A DNA stretch of 64,000 nucleotides from Rheinheimera sp. (GCF_030824435.1 NZ_JAVBXS010000024.1:1-64000); one strand, 5' to 3'; shown: positions 44,804 through 53,667, counted from the stretch's first letter. Numbers and translations are program-made. Notes: a model not told the origin generated them from the letters alone.

Positions 44804-46975
44804 ATGAAGTATGTTGCCCTGAGTGCCTTGTCTTTGGCGCTGTTAACTGCCTGTAATCCTCAAACCAACACACCTGCCAATACTGACGTTGCTGCCACTC
44901 AGGCTGCACCCGTTGCCAAACTACAATATGCCAGCAGTAAAAAAGGTGATGTAGTGGACACTTATTTTGAGACCCAGGTGGCCGATCCTTACCGCTGGCT
45001 GGAAGATGATCGTAGCGCCGAAACCGGCGATTGGGTGAAAGCACAAAACAAAGTCACTTTTGATTATCTGGCGCAAATCAGCTACCGCGAGCAAATTAAA
45101 CAACGTCTGACTGAGCTTTGGAATTACGAAAAAATCGGCACGCCAAGTAAAGAAGGCGCTTACAACTACTTCTCTAAAAACAACGGCCTGCAAAATCAAT
45201 CTGTGATTTATCGCCAGAAAGAAGGTGCTGAGCCAGAAGTGTTTTTAGACCCTAATACCTTCTCAGCCGACGGCACCACTTCTTTGGCTGATTTACAGTT
45301 TACCGAAGACGGCACCTTAGCCGCTTATGCCATTTCTGAAGGCGGCAGCGACTGGCGCAAAGTGCGTATTATCAATGCAGAAAGCAAAGAACAGCTGGAA
45401 GCTGAGCTGGTGGATGTGAAGTTTTCCGGTATTGCCTGGAAAGGCAACGAAGGCTTTTTTTACTCCAGTTATGACAAACCAACCGGCAGTGAATTGTCGG
45501 CCAAAACCGATCAGCACAAACTGTATTACCACAAATTAGGTACAGCGCAAAAAGACGATCAAGTGTTATTTGGCGCCACTGAAGCGGAAAAACACCGTTA
45601 TGTGGGTGCTCAGGTGACAGACGACGGTAAATATCTGGTGGTGTCAGCTGCCAATGCAACTTCGGGCAATAAGCTGTTTATCAAAGACTTAACCAAAGCA
45701 GACAGCACTTTTGTGACTTTAGATGCTGAAGGCAGTGCCGATTACCAACTGGTAACCAGTGTCGGTGACAAGCTGTATTTCGAAACCAACTTTAAAGCGC
45801 CGAATAACCGCCTCATTATGATTGATGCCACAAAACCTTCGCAGGATCAGTGGCTGGATATTATTCCTGAAACAAAAAATGTATTAAGTGTCAGCAAAGG
45901 CGCAGGTGCACTTTTTGCAAACTATATGGTGGATGCTGTTTCTAAAGTGCAGCAATATGATTTAGACGGCAAGCTGGTGCGTGATGTGCAATTGCCAGGT
46001 GTAGGTTCTGTCAGTGGTTTTGATGGCAAAACCAAAGATGAAGTATTGTATTACAGCTTTACCAATTACAGCACACCAGGCACCAGCTACAGCTATAACC
46101 CGGCAACAGGTGAGTCTGCGGTTTATTTTAAACCTGCAGTGAAGTTTAACAGCGACGACTATGAGTCGAAGCAGGTGTTTTACACCAGCAAAGACGGCAC
46201 CAAAGTGCCGATGATCATCACCCATAAAAAAGGCCTGCAACTGGACGGCAGCAACCCAACCATGTTGTATGGTTATGGCGGTTTTAACGTCAGCCTGACC
46301 CCAAGATTTAGCGTGGCGAATCTGGTGTGGATGGAAATGGGCGGCATTTATGCGGTGCCTAACCTGCGTGGTGGTGGTGAATACGGCAAAGCATGGCATA
46401 ACGCCGGTATTCAGCTGAAAAAACAAAATGTGTTTGATGACTTTATTGCGGCAGGTGAATATCTGGTAACCAATAAATACACTTCAAACAACAAGTTAGC
46501 TATCAGCGGTGGTTCAAACGGCGGCCTGTTAGTGGGCGCAGTAATGACACAAAGACCAGATTTAATGCAAGTGGCGCTGCCGGCAGTAGGTGTACTGGAT
46601 ATGCTGCGTTACCACACTTTTACCGCTGGTGCTGGCTGGGCTTATGACTACGGCACTGCAGATCAGTCCAAAGAAATGTTTGAATACCTCAAAGGGTATT
46701 CACCAGTGCACAACGTCAAAGCAGGTGTGGCTTATCCTGCCACTATGGTCACCACTGGCGACCACGATGACCGTGTGGTGCCGGCGCACAGCTTTAAGTT
46801 TGCCGCTGAACTGCAGGCCAAAGCCGGGGGTAATAACCCGCAGTTGATCCGCATTGAAACCAATGCTGGTCATGGTGCTGGTACGCCTGTGTCAAAAACC
46901 ATTGAACAAGCGGCCGATGCTTTTGGTTTTACGCTGTTTAATATGGGGGTCACAGCCTTACCTGCTGCAAAATAA
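44804..46975 (+). CDS. Prolyl oligopeptidase-family (S9A) lipoprotein
   Basis: 723 residues. A lipoprotein signal peptide with lipobox LTAC (Cys17) is followed by a seven-blade propeller (about 50-440, beginning [20 protein letters not shown]) and the alpha/beta-hydrolase domain. The triad is Ser in [13 protein letters not shown] (about 570), Asp in [10 protein letters not shown] (about 654) and His in NAGHGAGTP (about 689). It cuts short peptides after proline in the periplasm. The catalytic [15 protein letters not shown] block is intact. Two hairpins follow the stop codon, and a perfect hairpin lies over its ribosome binding site. Confidence 0.93.
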   Translation: MKYVALSALSLALLTACNPQTNTPANTDVAATQAAPVAKLQYASSKKGDVVDTYFETQVADPYRWLEDDRSAETGDWVKAQNKVTFDYLAQISYREQIKQRLTELWNYEKIGTPSKEGAYNYFSKNNGLQNQSVIYRQKEGAEPEVFLDPNTFSADGTTSLADLQFTEDGTLAAYAISEGGSDWRKVRIINAESKEQLEAELVDVKFSGIAWKGNEGFFYSSYDKPTGSELSAKTDQHKLYYHKLGTAQKDDQVLFGATEAEKHRYVGAQVTDDGKYLVVSAANATSGNKLFIKDLTKADSTFVTLDAEGSADYQLVTSVGDKLYFETNFKAPNNRLIMIDATKPSQDQWLDIIPETKNVLSVSKGAGALFANYMVDAVSKVQQYDLDGKLVRDVQLPGVGSVSGFDGKTKDEVLYYSFTNYSTPGTSYSYNPATGESAVYFKPAVKFNSDDYESKQVFYTSKDGTKVPMIITHKKGLQLDGSNPTMLYGYGGFNVSLTPRFSVANLVWMEMGGIYAVPNLRGGGEYGKAWHNAGIQLKKQNVFDDFIAAGEYLVTNKYTSNNKLAISGGSNGGLLVGAVMTQRPDLMQVALPAVGVLDMLRYHTFTAGAGWAYDYGTADQSKEMFEYLKGYSPVHNVKAGVAYPATMVTTGDHDDRVVPAHSFKFAAELQAKAGGNNPQLIRIETNAGHGAGTPVSKTIEQAADAFGFTLFNMGVTALPAAK

Positions 46976-46990
46976 TCAGAGGGTAAAATT

Positions 46991-47017
46991 ACAGCACTGT
47001 TTTAGCCGCAGTGCTGT
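46991..47017 (+). terminator. First hairpin downstream of the S9 peptidase
   Basis: ACAGCACTG (46991-46999) and CAGTGCTGT (47009-47017) form a perfect nine-pair stem without a T-tract, directly before a second, classical terminator. It may protect the 3' end. Confidence 0.6.
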
Positions 47018-47030
47018 AACACTCAGAAAT

Positions 47031-47056
47031 AAAGGTGGTTTTTCCACCTTTTTTTG
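47031..47056 (+). terminator. Rho-independent terminator of the S9 peptidase gene
   Basis: AAAGGTGG (47031-47038) pairs with CCACCTTT (47044-47051), followed by TTTTTG and more T. Confidence 0.92.
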
Positions 47057-47176
47057 TTTTTTGCAAATTGCATGTAAAGCCTGCTTTGCAACTTCAACCC
47101 CTTCTGCTGATCCAAATCAAGCCTGGCACTTTATCCTCAGCTATAGTTAAAACCCAATTCTGATGGAGGTGATGCA

Positions 47177-47422
47177 ATGGCTACAGTTTCTGAAAATGCA
47201 CTTCGGCTTATTCGTTCGCATGCAATTGACCCGCAACAAGCGGAGCAGTTTTACCAACAAGGATTAGCTTATTTTGGTTCGGATCAGCTGTTTGCCCAAT
47301 GGCTCACCAGCACCAATGCTTATACTATGGGGCAAACGCCCTTGTCAGCACTTTCGGCAGAAAACGGTGTGCAATATCTGACAGATTTGATGTACCGCAT
47401 GCAAGACGATTACGGCGGATAA
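47177..47422 (+). CDS. Small protein resembling MbcA/ParS/Xre antitoxins
   Basis: 81 residues after GGAGG. The C-terminal half, FAQWLTSTNAYTMGQTPLSA followed by LSAENGVQYLTDLMYRMQDDYGG, has the pattern of the toxin-binding domain of MbcA/ParS/Xre (DUF2384) antitoxins: W..., G.TPL..L....G...V...L.R...YGG. No DNA-binding helix-turn-helix precedes it and no RES-type toxin gene is adjacent. It may be an orphan antitoxin or a domesticated protein. Two terminators follow directly. The family match is a judgement by eye. Confidence 0.6.
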   Translation: MATVSENALRLIRSHAIDPQQAEQFYQQGLAYFGSDQLFAQWLTSTNAYTMGQTPLSALSAENGVQYLTDLMYRMQDDYGG

Positions 47423-47461
47423 TAAAAAGAAAGCAGACAAACAGCAGAGGGGCAGAAGTAT

Positions 47462-47483
47462 AAAGGCGGCAATTGCCGCCTTT
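47462..47483. terminator. Palindromic terminator after the small antitoxin-like gene
   Basis: The first half AAAGGCGGCAA pairs with TTGCCGCCTTT, an uninterrupted 22-base palindrome. It is closely followed by a second hairpin. Confidence 0.75.
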
Positions 47484-47492
47484 ATCATAAAA

Positions 47493-47517
47493 AAAACCGG
47501 CAGCAGGCCGGTTTTTT
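47493..47517. terminator. Second, bidirectional terminator
   Basis: AAAACCGGC (47493-47501) pairs with GCCGGTTTT (47507-47515), with an A-run before and a T-run after. It can end transcription from both the plus-strand small gene and the minus-strand CBS gene. Confidence 0.9.
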
Positions 47518-47624
47518 ATTGCCTCCTCTGCACCCAAGGTGCTGAGGGTTTATGAAGGTTCAGCGAACAGTGAGTGACACTGTAATTGTTGCACCGAACC
47601 AGCTCTCAGGGAGGGTTACAACTT

Positions 47625-48188
47625 TCAGGCGCTGGCCAGATCAAGCATATTCAGTAAAGTTGGTGCTTTTTCAATTTGCACCGGCGCTATATGCAGTCTG
47701 GCGGTAATGTCCCGCGCTGAAATAATACCGCGGATCTGATGGTTTTCGTGATCAATCACCACGGCGTAAGGTTCGCCGGCTTTTTGCAAGGTATTAAGCA
47801 CATCACCAACAGTGCAGTGTTGCAGTTGCTGATATGACAATCCCATCACTTCGGCTCTGGCATGCATCACGTCTTTGACCGTTAGGTCTTTTGCTTTGAC
47901 GTCTTTATTCACCAACCGCATCAGATTCTGACTGCTGAACTGATCGCTGCTTAATACACCCACCATTTCACGGGCTGCATCGACCACCAGTTTCAGCTGG
48001 CTGTGTTCATGGCGCATCATTTCTTCAGCTTCAAGTGCGGGGGTGTTTTCATCCAGTAGCATAGGGTTGCTGCTACGAAAATCAGTAAAAATGCTGAGGG
48101 CAGGCGATTTTAATGTCGAATCCTGAAATTCAGCAGGTTGCACTAAGTGATCGATCTGGTCCAGCGTATAAGCAGTTAATGTTCTCAT
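47625..48188 (-). CDS. CBS-domain protein
   Basis: 187 residues from ATG 48188, preceded by GAGG; the longer frame upstream is unlikely. Tandem CBS motifs occupy about 60-180: MMRHEHSQLKLVVDAAREMVGVLSSDQF, then VKDVMHARAEVMGLSYQQLQH and AVVIDHENHQIRGIISARDITARL. CBS pairs bind adenine nucleotides and regulate a partner protein. The first 55 residues are unlike CBS and may be a separate contact region. It is a single gene with a perfect inverted repeat in its leader. Confidence 0.87.
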   Translation of the reverse strand: MRTLTAYTLDQIDHLVQPAEFQDSTLKSPALSIFTDFRSSNPMLLDENTPALEAEEMMRHEHSQLKLVVDAAREMVGVLSSDQFSSQNLMRLVNKDVKAKDLTVKDVMHARAEVMGLSYQQLQHCTVGDVLNTLQKAGEPYAVVIDHENHQIRGIISARDITARLHIAPVQIEKAPTLLNMLDLASA

Positions 48189-48202
48189 TGTATACCTCAC
48201 AG

Positions 48203-48227
48203 ACAATGACCCAGAGGCAGTCATTGT
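48203..48227. promoter_or_regulatory. Inverted repeat upstream of the CBS gene
   Basis: ACAATGAC (48203-48210) and GTCATTGT (48220-48227) are perfect eight-base arms separated by nine bases, 15 bases upstream of the CBS-gene ATG. The spacing suits either an operator for a dimeric regulator or a leader hairpin just before the ribosome binding site. Confidence 0.55.
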
Positions 48228-48297
48228 AAATTCATGTCATGGGTTATTTTGCGCACTTAGGGTGCGGCAAAATTTAAACAAACAGATGAATGAGTGA

Positions 48298-48615
48298 TCA
48301 GTATAACGAAGGGGGGGCGCGTGGCTGAGCGGCCAGAGCTCTGGCTACCGGAGCTTGGGCAGCGATAAAAACCGGCGCAGCATGTAACACGCTGTTGATA
48401 TTGAGGCTGGAGTGGTGATTGAGGGCAAGGTCATCAGGGCTATCGTTATGCTCAACACTGCCGGATGCAAGGTGTTGCGACAAGGGCATAATGGCTTGTT
48501 GGGTGGTGATGCCACTGCCAATCACATCCACACGGCTGGCAGTCACAGCTTTCACCGAAGGCGAAAACAGCATGCTCAGATAGATGATTGTGATGAAAAG
48601 GTGGAACCAACGCAT
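48298..48615 (-). CDS. Small secreted hypothetical protein
   Basis: 105 residues from ATG 48615. The N-terminus MRWFHLFITIIYLSMLFSPS is a signal peptide (cleavage near VKAVTA). The mature part is polar and Ala/Ser-rich with no recognisable domain (SSLNINSVLHAAPVFIAAQA). The frame continues upstream to a TTG at 48726 but without a ribosome binding site. It could be real or fortuitous; it lies alone between the CBS gene and the cytochrome bd operon. Confidence 0.45.
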   Translation of the reverse strand: MRWFHLFITIIYLSMLFSPSVKAVTASRVDVIGSGITTQQAIMPLSQHLASGSVEHNDSPDDLALNHHSSLNINSVLHAAPVFIAAQAPVARALAAQPRAPPSLY

Positions 48616-48818
48616 AACCTGACGTCCCGGAAAATTGGCGGTACAGCACTGCCATAAGCTGACTATAGCAGCGGCCAATTTAAAATAGCAATCGGCAAAG
48701 CGGCCGGTGGCGCTAAATAAAGTCAAGCACCGGCAGCGGGAAAAGCCTGATCCAGGTCAAAAAAGTTGACAAAAACCTCAGGCAAAACCGGAGTTGTGCC
48801 TGAGTTATTTTCGTTGAT

Positions 48819-48998
48819 TCAGAGGAATTTAATAACTAATTTCAGTAAAAATACGACAATTAGTAAAAAGCTTATACCAACAAGGTACAACAGAAAAAAC
48901 CATTGGGTAGCCGTTAATTTTTTATTGAGTTTGCAATACAAACTGCGACCAGCTGCGATAAATTTCTGCTCAAAAGCGGCGATTTTTAGCTGTAACAT
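48819..48998 (-). CDS. 59-residue membrane protein at the end of the cyd operon (DUF2474/CydX-like)
   Basis: The ATG at 48998 directly abuts the cydB stop (TAAATG), with AGAGGG at the end of cydB as its ribosome binding site, and TGA ends it at 48819. The N-terminal half is basic and soluble (MLQLKIAAFEQKF). The C-terminal half is one transmembrane helix, TQWFFLLYLVGISFLLIVVF, ending in KFL. Position and the W..LLxLxG...L pattern resemble the small DUF2474 subunit found after CIO-type cydAB, though this one is longer than usual. It is probably a structural or assembly subunit of the oxidase. Confidence 0.75.
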   Translation of the reverse strand: MLQLKIAAFEQKFIAAGRSLYCKLNKKLTATQWFFLLYLVGISFLLIVVFLLKLVIKFL

Positions 48999-50030
48999 TT
49001 AATAACCCTCTTCAAAATCTTCTACTTTGCCGGCAAAAATACGATAGCCCCACAAGGTATAAGCCAGAATAAGCGGCACAAAAATCAGCACGCCAGGCAA
49101 CATAAACCACAAGCTATGGTCGGGTGCGACTGCTTGTTGGTAACTCAGCTGGCGCGGTAATAAATAAGGAAACAGACTGACCAGCAAACCAACAAACGCC
49201 AGCACAAACAAGCTGACGGCAAGCCAGAATGGTCTGTCTTCATGTTTTACCACCACCTGCTCAGCCAGATGATGGCTTTTCCGCACCCGGCCAAGGTCGC
49301 GATACAACAATCTGGCAGCCGCCAATGCCAGCAACGGCAAAGGTAACAGCAACAGCGTATGCCAGCCGCCAAACCAACGTTGCCAAATCAGCGGGTCGGC
49401 CAGTACCGTATAAAGGCTGACCAATGCCATCGCAATCATCACCAGCCAGAGCAATAAACGGCCACGTTGCGCCGCTTTATGCTGAATAGCGCCACGGCTT
49501 TTCATCACCAGATAAGCACAACCCAACAGAGCATAACCGGCCACCACCGACAAAGCCGTGAGCAGTGAAAAGGGAGTTAACAATTGCAGGCTACTGCCTT
49601 GTACTGCATCTGAAGGCACACCTTGTACCACTACGCCGAGCATCAGCCCCTGACAAAAAGCCGCCAAAGTTGAGCCTATGGCAAAAGCGCGGCTCCACCA
49701 CATTTTGGAGCTATGTGACTTAAACCTGTATTCAAACGCAACACCGCGGAAAATTAAGCCAATCAGCATCAGCATAATGGGCAGATACAAACTTGATAAC
49801 AACAAAGCATAAGCCGACGGAAAGGCGCCAAATAAAATCACACCTCCAAACACTAACCAGGTTTCGTTGCCATCCCAGACGTGAGAAACAGAACGCATCA
49901 GATGGTCGTGTTCAGCGTCTGAGTTAAACCAGGGGTACAAAATGCCAATACCCAAATCAAAACCATCCAGCAGCACATACATCAGAATGGCAAAGCCCAA
50001 TAACAGGAAATAAAACAAACTGATATCCAT
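48999..50030 (-). CDS. cydB: Cytochrome bd-type quinol oxidase subunit II
   Basis: 343 residues. The N-terminal MDISLFYFLLLGFAILMYVLLDGFDLGIGILYPW is typical of CydB (conserved DGFDLG). About eight or nine membrane helices follow, with WDGNETWLVFGGVILFGAFP and GVAFEYRFK. It pairs with CydA as a terminal oxidase that reduces oxygen with ubiquinol. It starts where cydA stops, sharing base 50030. Sequence and the DUF2474-like follower suggest the cyanide-insensitive (CioB) branch. Confidence 0.93.
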   Translation of the reverse strand: MDISLFYFLLLGFAILMYVLLDGFDLGIGILYPWFNSDAEHDHLMRSVSHVWDGNETWLVFGGVILFGAFPSAYALLLSSLYLPIMLMLIGLIFRGVAFEYRFKSHSSKMWWSRAFAIGSTLAAFCQGLMLGVVVQGVPSDAVQGSSLQLLTPFSLLTALSVVAGYALLGCAYLVMKSRGAIQHKAAQRGRLLLWLVMIAMALVSLYTVLADPLIWQRWFGGWHTLLLLPLPLLALAAARLLYRDLGRVRKSHHLAEQVVVKHEDRPFWLAVSLFVLAFVGLLVSLFPYLLPRQLSYQQAVAPDHSLWFMLPGVLIFVPLILAYTLWGYRIFAGKVEDFEEGY

Positions 50031-51457
50031 TAGTTTGCTCCTTGGTGTTGTGTTTCATCAGCCAGATTTTTGGTAAAAGCAACGGCATAACCTGAAGCTT
50101 TCACCCCCACTTTTAACTGCTGCAAATCGGCAAGTGCAGGCGGGCCTTTTTTAATCAGTTTGCCCAAAAAATACAGGTAAACGCCAAACAGCAGACTGTA
50201 AGTCAGTACAAATAAACTCAGCGATAAGGCCACCCGCTCAGCAGGCAGCGGCGACACCACATCCATAGTGCGTACTAAACCTTGCACCAGCCAGGGCTGA
50301 CGACCCACTTCCACCACGTACCAACCGGCCAGCACTGCAATAACCCCGCTTGGCGCCATCAGGCTGCAAAGCCGTAAAAACCAGCGGCTTTGGTACAAAG
50401 TGCCACGCAGTCTGAGCCACAAACCCGCCGCAGCAATGAACATCATCAACAGGCCAATGCCAACCATGATGCGAAAGGAAAAAAATACCAACGGCACATT
50501 GGGTCTGTCGGCTTTAGGCACAGATTTTAAGCCTTGTAATTCACCATGCCATTGGTGGGTCAGAATAAGGCTGGCAAGACCAGGCACTTTGACTTCAAAC
50601 AGATTTTTTTCGTTGGCAGGGTCCGGTATGGCAAATAACAACATAGGCACATTGGCTTCCCGCGCTGGCCAAATACCTTCCATTGCGGCCAGTTTAACCG
50701 GCTGATGTTCTTTCACATTCAGGCCGTGGAAGTCACCGATCAGAATTTGCAGCGGCGTCAGCAGCAGCGCCAGCCATAAGGTCAAAGACAAAGCTTTGCG
50801 GGCAAAAGCCTGATGTTGTTGTTTCAGCAGATACCAGGCACTTGTGGCCATCACCAGAAAAGTGGCGGTGAGTAAAGTTGCCAGCAACATATGGGATAAC
50901 CGGTAGGGCATCGAAGGGTTAAAAATAACTTCAAACCAGCTTTCTACTTCAAAACGGCCATTGACTATTTTGTGGCCGGCTGGTGTTTGCATCCAGCTAT
51001 TGGCGGCGATGATCCAAAAAGCCGAGATCCAGGTGCCAACAGCCACAGTACAGCTGGCGAAGAAGTGCATACGCTCGCTGACTCTTTGCCAGCCAAATAA
51101 CATCACCCCTAAAAAACCGGCTTCCAGAAAAAATGCCGTCAGCACTTCGTAAGCCATTAATGGCCCAAGCACTGCGCCTGTCAGTTCAGAAAATTTAGAA
51201 AAGTTAGTGCCAAATTCATAAGATAAAACAATGCCGGACACCACACCCATACCAAAGGTAATGGCAAAAGGTTTGATCCAGAATTTCGCCAGTTGCAGGT
51301 AAACAGGGTTGCGGGTTTTTAACCACAAACCCTCCCACAGGGCTATTAAAGTAGCGAGACCGATGGTGATAGAAGGGAAAATAATGTGGAAACTGACGGT
51401 AAAAGCAAATTGTAAACGCGATAAAATGGCCGAAAGTTGTGTGCTGTCTATGTCCAT
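50030..51457 (-). CDS. cydA: Cytochrome bd-type quinol oxidase subunit I
   Basis: 475 residues from ATG 51457, following AAGGA; the longer frame upstream is a different gene's reading frame. Expected CydA features are the N-terminal SRLQFAFTVSFHIIFPS (heme His), GMGVVSGIVLSYEFGTNF, the PxGH-type QTPAGHKIVNGRFE, the Q-loop start GDFHGLNVKEHQPVKLAAMEG, and GWYVVEVGRQPW near the C-terminus. The Q-loop is short, as in CIO-type enzymes. It oxidises ubiquinol at the outer face and carries hemes b and d. Expression under low oxygen is suggested by the FNR/Anr-like site upstream. Confidence 0.94.
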   Translation of the reverse strand: MDIDSTQLSAILSRLQFAFTVSFHIIFPSITIGLATLIALWEGLWLKTRNPVYLQLAKFWIKPFAITFGMGVVSGIVLSYEFGTNFSKFSELTGAVLGPLMAYEVLTAFFLEAGFLGVMLFGWQRVSERMHFFASCTVAVGTWISAFWIIAANSWMQTPAGHKIVNGRFEVESWFEVIFNPSMPYRLSHMLLATLLTATFLVMATSAWYLLKQQHQAFARKALSLTLWLALLLTPLQILIGDFHGLNVKEHQPVKLAAMEGIWPAREANVPMLLFAIPDPANEKNLFEVKVPGLASLILTHQWHGELQGLKSVPKADRPNVPLVFFSFRIMVGIGLLMMFIAAAGLWLRLRGTLYQSRWFLRLCSLMAPSGVIAVLAGWYVVEVGRQPWLVQGLVRTMDVVSPLPAERVALSLSLFVLTYSLLFGVYLYFLGKLIKKGPPALADLQQLKVGVKASGYAVAFTKNLADETQHQGAN

Positions 51458-51458
51458 T

Positions 51459-51578
51459 TCAGCAGTCCTTCTCAACACTGAGCAACAGCAGATACTGTGG
51501 TAACTGCCATAACAGAGCACTGAGCAACAGCAGTAAGAACACCACACCCAGTTCCACCATAAAAATCATCATATCCAT
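51459..51578 (-). CDS. Unannotated 39-residue hydrophobic ORF in front of cydA
   Basis: ATG at 51578, six bases after CCGGAG, to TGA at 51459, one base before the cydA ATG (TGAAATG). The product, starting MDMMIFMVELGVVFLLLLLS, is almost entirely a membrane helix, followed by LPQYLLLLSVEKDC. A 16-base direct repeat (CTGCTGTTGCTCAGTG, two copies 45 bases apart) gives the repeated LLLLS. Ribosome binding site, position and coupling favour translation. It may be a small oxidase subunit or a translational coupler for cydA. Confidence 0.6.
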   Translation of the reverse strand: MDMMIFMVELGVVFLLLLLSALLWQLPQYLLLLSVEKDC

Positions 51579-51654
51579 CAACAACTCCGGCTATTTATTT
51601 ATGCTGTTGTGGTAGTGCCAGAATCAGGCCAGCCGGTATTTTTATAAAACAATA

Positions 51655-51668
51655 TTGATCTATATCAG
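51655..51668 (-). promoter_or_regulatory. FNR/Anr-like site upstream of the cyd operon
   Basis: TTGAT-CTAT-ATCAG (plus strand) differs from the consensus TTGAT-N4-ATCAA at one position. It lies 76 bases upstream of the 39-residue ORF and 197 bases from cydA, in the gap shared with the divergent histidine kinase. Confidence 0.7.
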
Positions 51669-51726
51669 TTTTTTTTGAAAAACTTGCGGTAGCTGTGAAC
51701 TTGCTTTACGCTCTTGTCGCAACTGC

Positions 51727-51745
51727 CTGTCAACGTTGTAGACAG
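51727..51745. promoter_or_regulatory. Inverted repeat in the cyd / histidine kinase intergenic region
   Basis: CTGTC (51727-51731) and GACAG (51741-51745) flank a centre containing the palindrome CAACGTTG. It lies 33 bases before the GTG start of the kinase and could be an operator. The arms are short. Confidence 0.35.
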
Positions 51746-51777
51746 CTGCTTCTGAACACCAGCGCCGGAGTCTGACC

Positions 51778-53667
51778 GTGGATTTAACCTTGTTGTTTGA
51801 GCTGATGCTTGTATTAACCTGCTGTTGTGCTGGCTGGACTGCACTCTGGTTATGGTGGCATGCGCGTTTTCAGCCTGTGTTATCGCCGCTCAGCGCTTTT
51901 TGTCTGATGCTGATGTTATGGAGTCTCGGCCATCTGGCGCTACAGCATCAGTTGTTGCTGGCGGGTAAAGCTTTGATTTTGGCAAGCCCTTTAATGCCCA
52001 CTTTTTACCTGCAATTTGCGTTGTATTTTGTTGCTGATGGCAAAAAGGCCGGGGTTGCATCTGGCATCTCAAAACTCAGATCTTTGTTGCCGTTGCTGTT
52101 TTTAACTTCAATTGTGGTCATTTTATTAAGCTGGTCGCAGTCATCGGCAACTGTAGCGCCAGCAGCGCAGTTACCGCAGTTTTTCCTGTTTAGTGGTTTT
52201 GGCTGGGTGAATCTGCTGTACACAGTTGCGCTTGGGGTATTGGCACATGGGGTGTTATGGCAAGGCTGGTGTCAAAGTCAGGGCAACAAACGCCGTACTA
52301 TTGCCGCCATTAGTGTCAGTGCCGGTTTAGGCTTATTGCTGGCCAGTAGTTTTGTGTTGCCGTCGTTGGGGTTGGATTGGTATCCGTACCCTATGTTGTT
52401 ATTGCCCGGGTATTTGTTGCTGCTGGTTTATAGTGTGGTGCGTTACCAGATGCTGGCGGTAAACGCTTTTGCCAGCAGAGCGCTTTTTGTGCTGGTGATG
52501 GGGCTGGTATTGCTACTGCTGATGGGGCTGATTAGCGCACTTTTTGGTCAGCTGGGTATGCCAGCGCTGGCGGCCGTGCCTGGCTGGCAACTCTGGTTAT
52601 ATTCGTCGTTGTTATTATTGCTTGCTGCTGGCTGTTACCGCCCGCTGAGCCGTTTGGCTGAGCGGCTGATTTACCCTGGTGTGGCGCTGAATCAGCAAAT
52701 GGTCAGTCACTGGCTCAGTGAATTATCCAAACCGCAACAATGGCATGGGCTGGCTGAGGTTGCGGCCGCTCTTATCAGTAAACCGCTGAAACAACCTTTG
52801 CAAATTCTGCTGCAACAAGGTGAGTTGGTGCTGGCGCAAAGTGGCCCGGTCGATGCCGGGTTGCAACTCTGTTGTAAAGCGCAGCATGACGGCTGGCATT
52901 TTGTTTACAGCCCGCAGACAGAATTGACACCCGGCATGCGGCTAACCACCGAAGTTTTTGGCTCCTTGTTACAGAGTAGCTGTACTAATTTACAACGTGC
53001 TTTGGCGCTGGCTGAAGCTGAAACCAGCAGACTGAGTCAACAACATCTGGTGGAGCTGGGGGCGCTGGCGGCATCAATGGCGCATGAACTGCGAAACCCG
53101 CTGAATATTATTTCGATGGCATCAGCCGCAGTGGATGCTGAGCTCAAAGGCCATATTCAAACCCAGCTGAAAAGAGCAGACAGACTGATTGCCGATATGC
53201 TGGTGTACGCCGGTAACTTACAGTTGCAGCGGCAACAGGTGCAGCTGCAAGGGCTGTTACAAGGTTTGCTGGCGCAATGTGATCTGGCTGATGTGAAGCT
53301 TGAGCTGCGAGTGCCTGCAGATGTCACTCTGGATGCCGACCCAATGCGTTTGCAGCAGGTGTTGATCAACCTGATTGACAACGCTTTGGCGTTTTTACGC
53401 AACCAGGCTTTAGCCACTCTGTGTATTGAAGCGCAACAACACCAGACAGAGACAGTATTGCTGTTACATAACAACGGTCCTGTGCTGGATGAAGCCATTA
53501 AAAGCCGGTTATTCCGGCCCTTTGTCAGTAAAAGGGCAGGGGGCAGTGGTTTGGGTCTTGCCATAGTGCAACGTATAGTTGCAGCCCATGGCGGAACCAT
53601 ACGTCACCGCACTGATTTAGGTTGGCCGGTCAGTTTTGAAATTTGTATACCAAGGAGTAAAGCATGA
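51778..53667 (+). CDS. Membrane sensor histidine kinase
   Basis: 629 residues from GTG 51778, eight bases after GGAG. About eight or nine membrane helices lie in the first 300 residues (near 5-25, 35-55, 60-82, 97-117, 130-155, 170-192, 200-220, 235-260, 270-290). A GAF-like linker, HisKA with ALAASMAHELRNPLNIIS (His about 436), and HATPase_c with NLIDNALAFL and GSGLGLAIVQRI follow. The multi-helix input suggests sensing of a membrane or redox signal. The stop overlaps the start of the sigma-54 regulator. It is divergent from the cytochrome bd operon. Confidence 0.88.
   Translation: MDLTLLFELMLVLTCCCAGWTALWLWWHARFQPVLSPLSAFCLMLMLWSLGHLALQHQLLLAGKALILASPLMPTFYLQFALYFVADGKKAGVASGISKLRSLLPLLFLTSIVVILLSWSQSSATVAPAAQLPQFFLFSGFGWVNLLYTVALGVLAHGVLWQGWCQSQGNKRRTIAAISVSAGLGLLLASSFVLPSLGLDWYPYPMLLLPGYLLLLVYSVVRYQMLAVNAFASRALFVLVMGLVLLLLMGLISALFGQLGMPALAAVPGWQLWLYSSLLLLLAAGCYRPLSRLAERLIYPGVALNQQMVSHWLSELSKPQQWHGLAEVAAALISKPLKQPLQILLQQGELVLAQSGPVDAGLQLCCKAQHDGWHFVYSPQTELTPGMRLTTEVFGSLLQSSCTNLQRALALAEAETSRLSQQHLVELGALAASMAHELRNPLNIISMASAAVDAELKGHIQTQLKRADRLIADMLVYAGNLQLQRQQVQLQGLLQGLLAQCDLADVKLELRVPADVTLDADPMRLQQVLINLIDNALAFLRNQALATLCIEAQQHQTETVLLLHNNGPVLDEAIKSRLFRPFVSKRAGGSGLGLAIVQRIVAAHGGTIRHRTDLGWPVSFEICIPRSKA

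Noticed and set aside
45962-46426. 154-codon antisense open frame inside the S9 peptidase gene
   Set aside because: The sense frame is a well-supported full-length enzyme; the antisense product has no family features.
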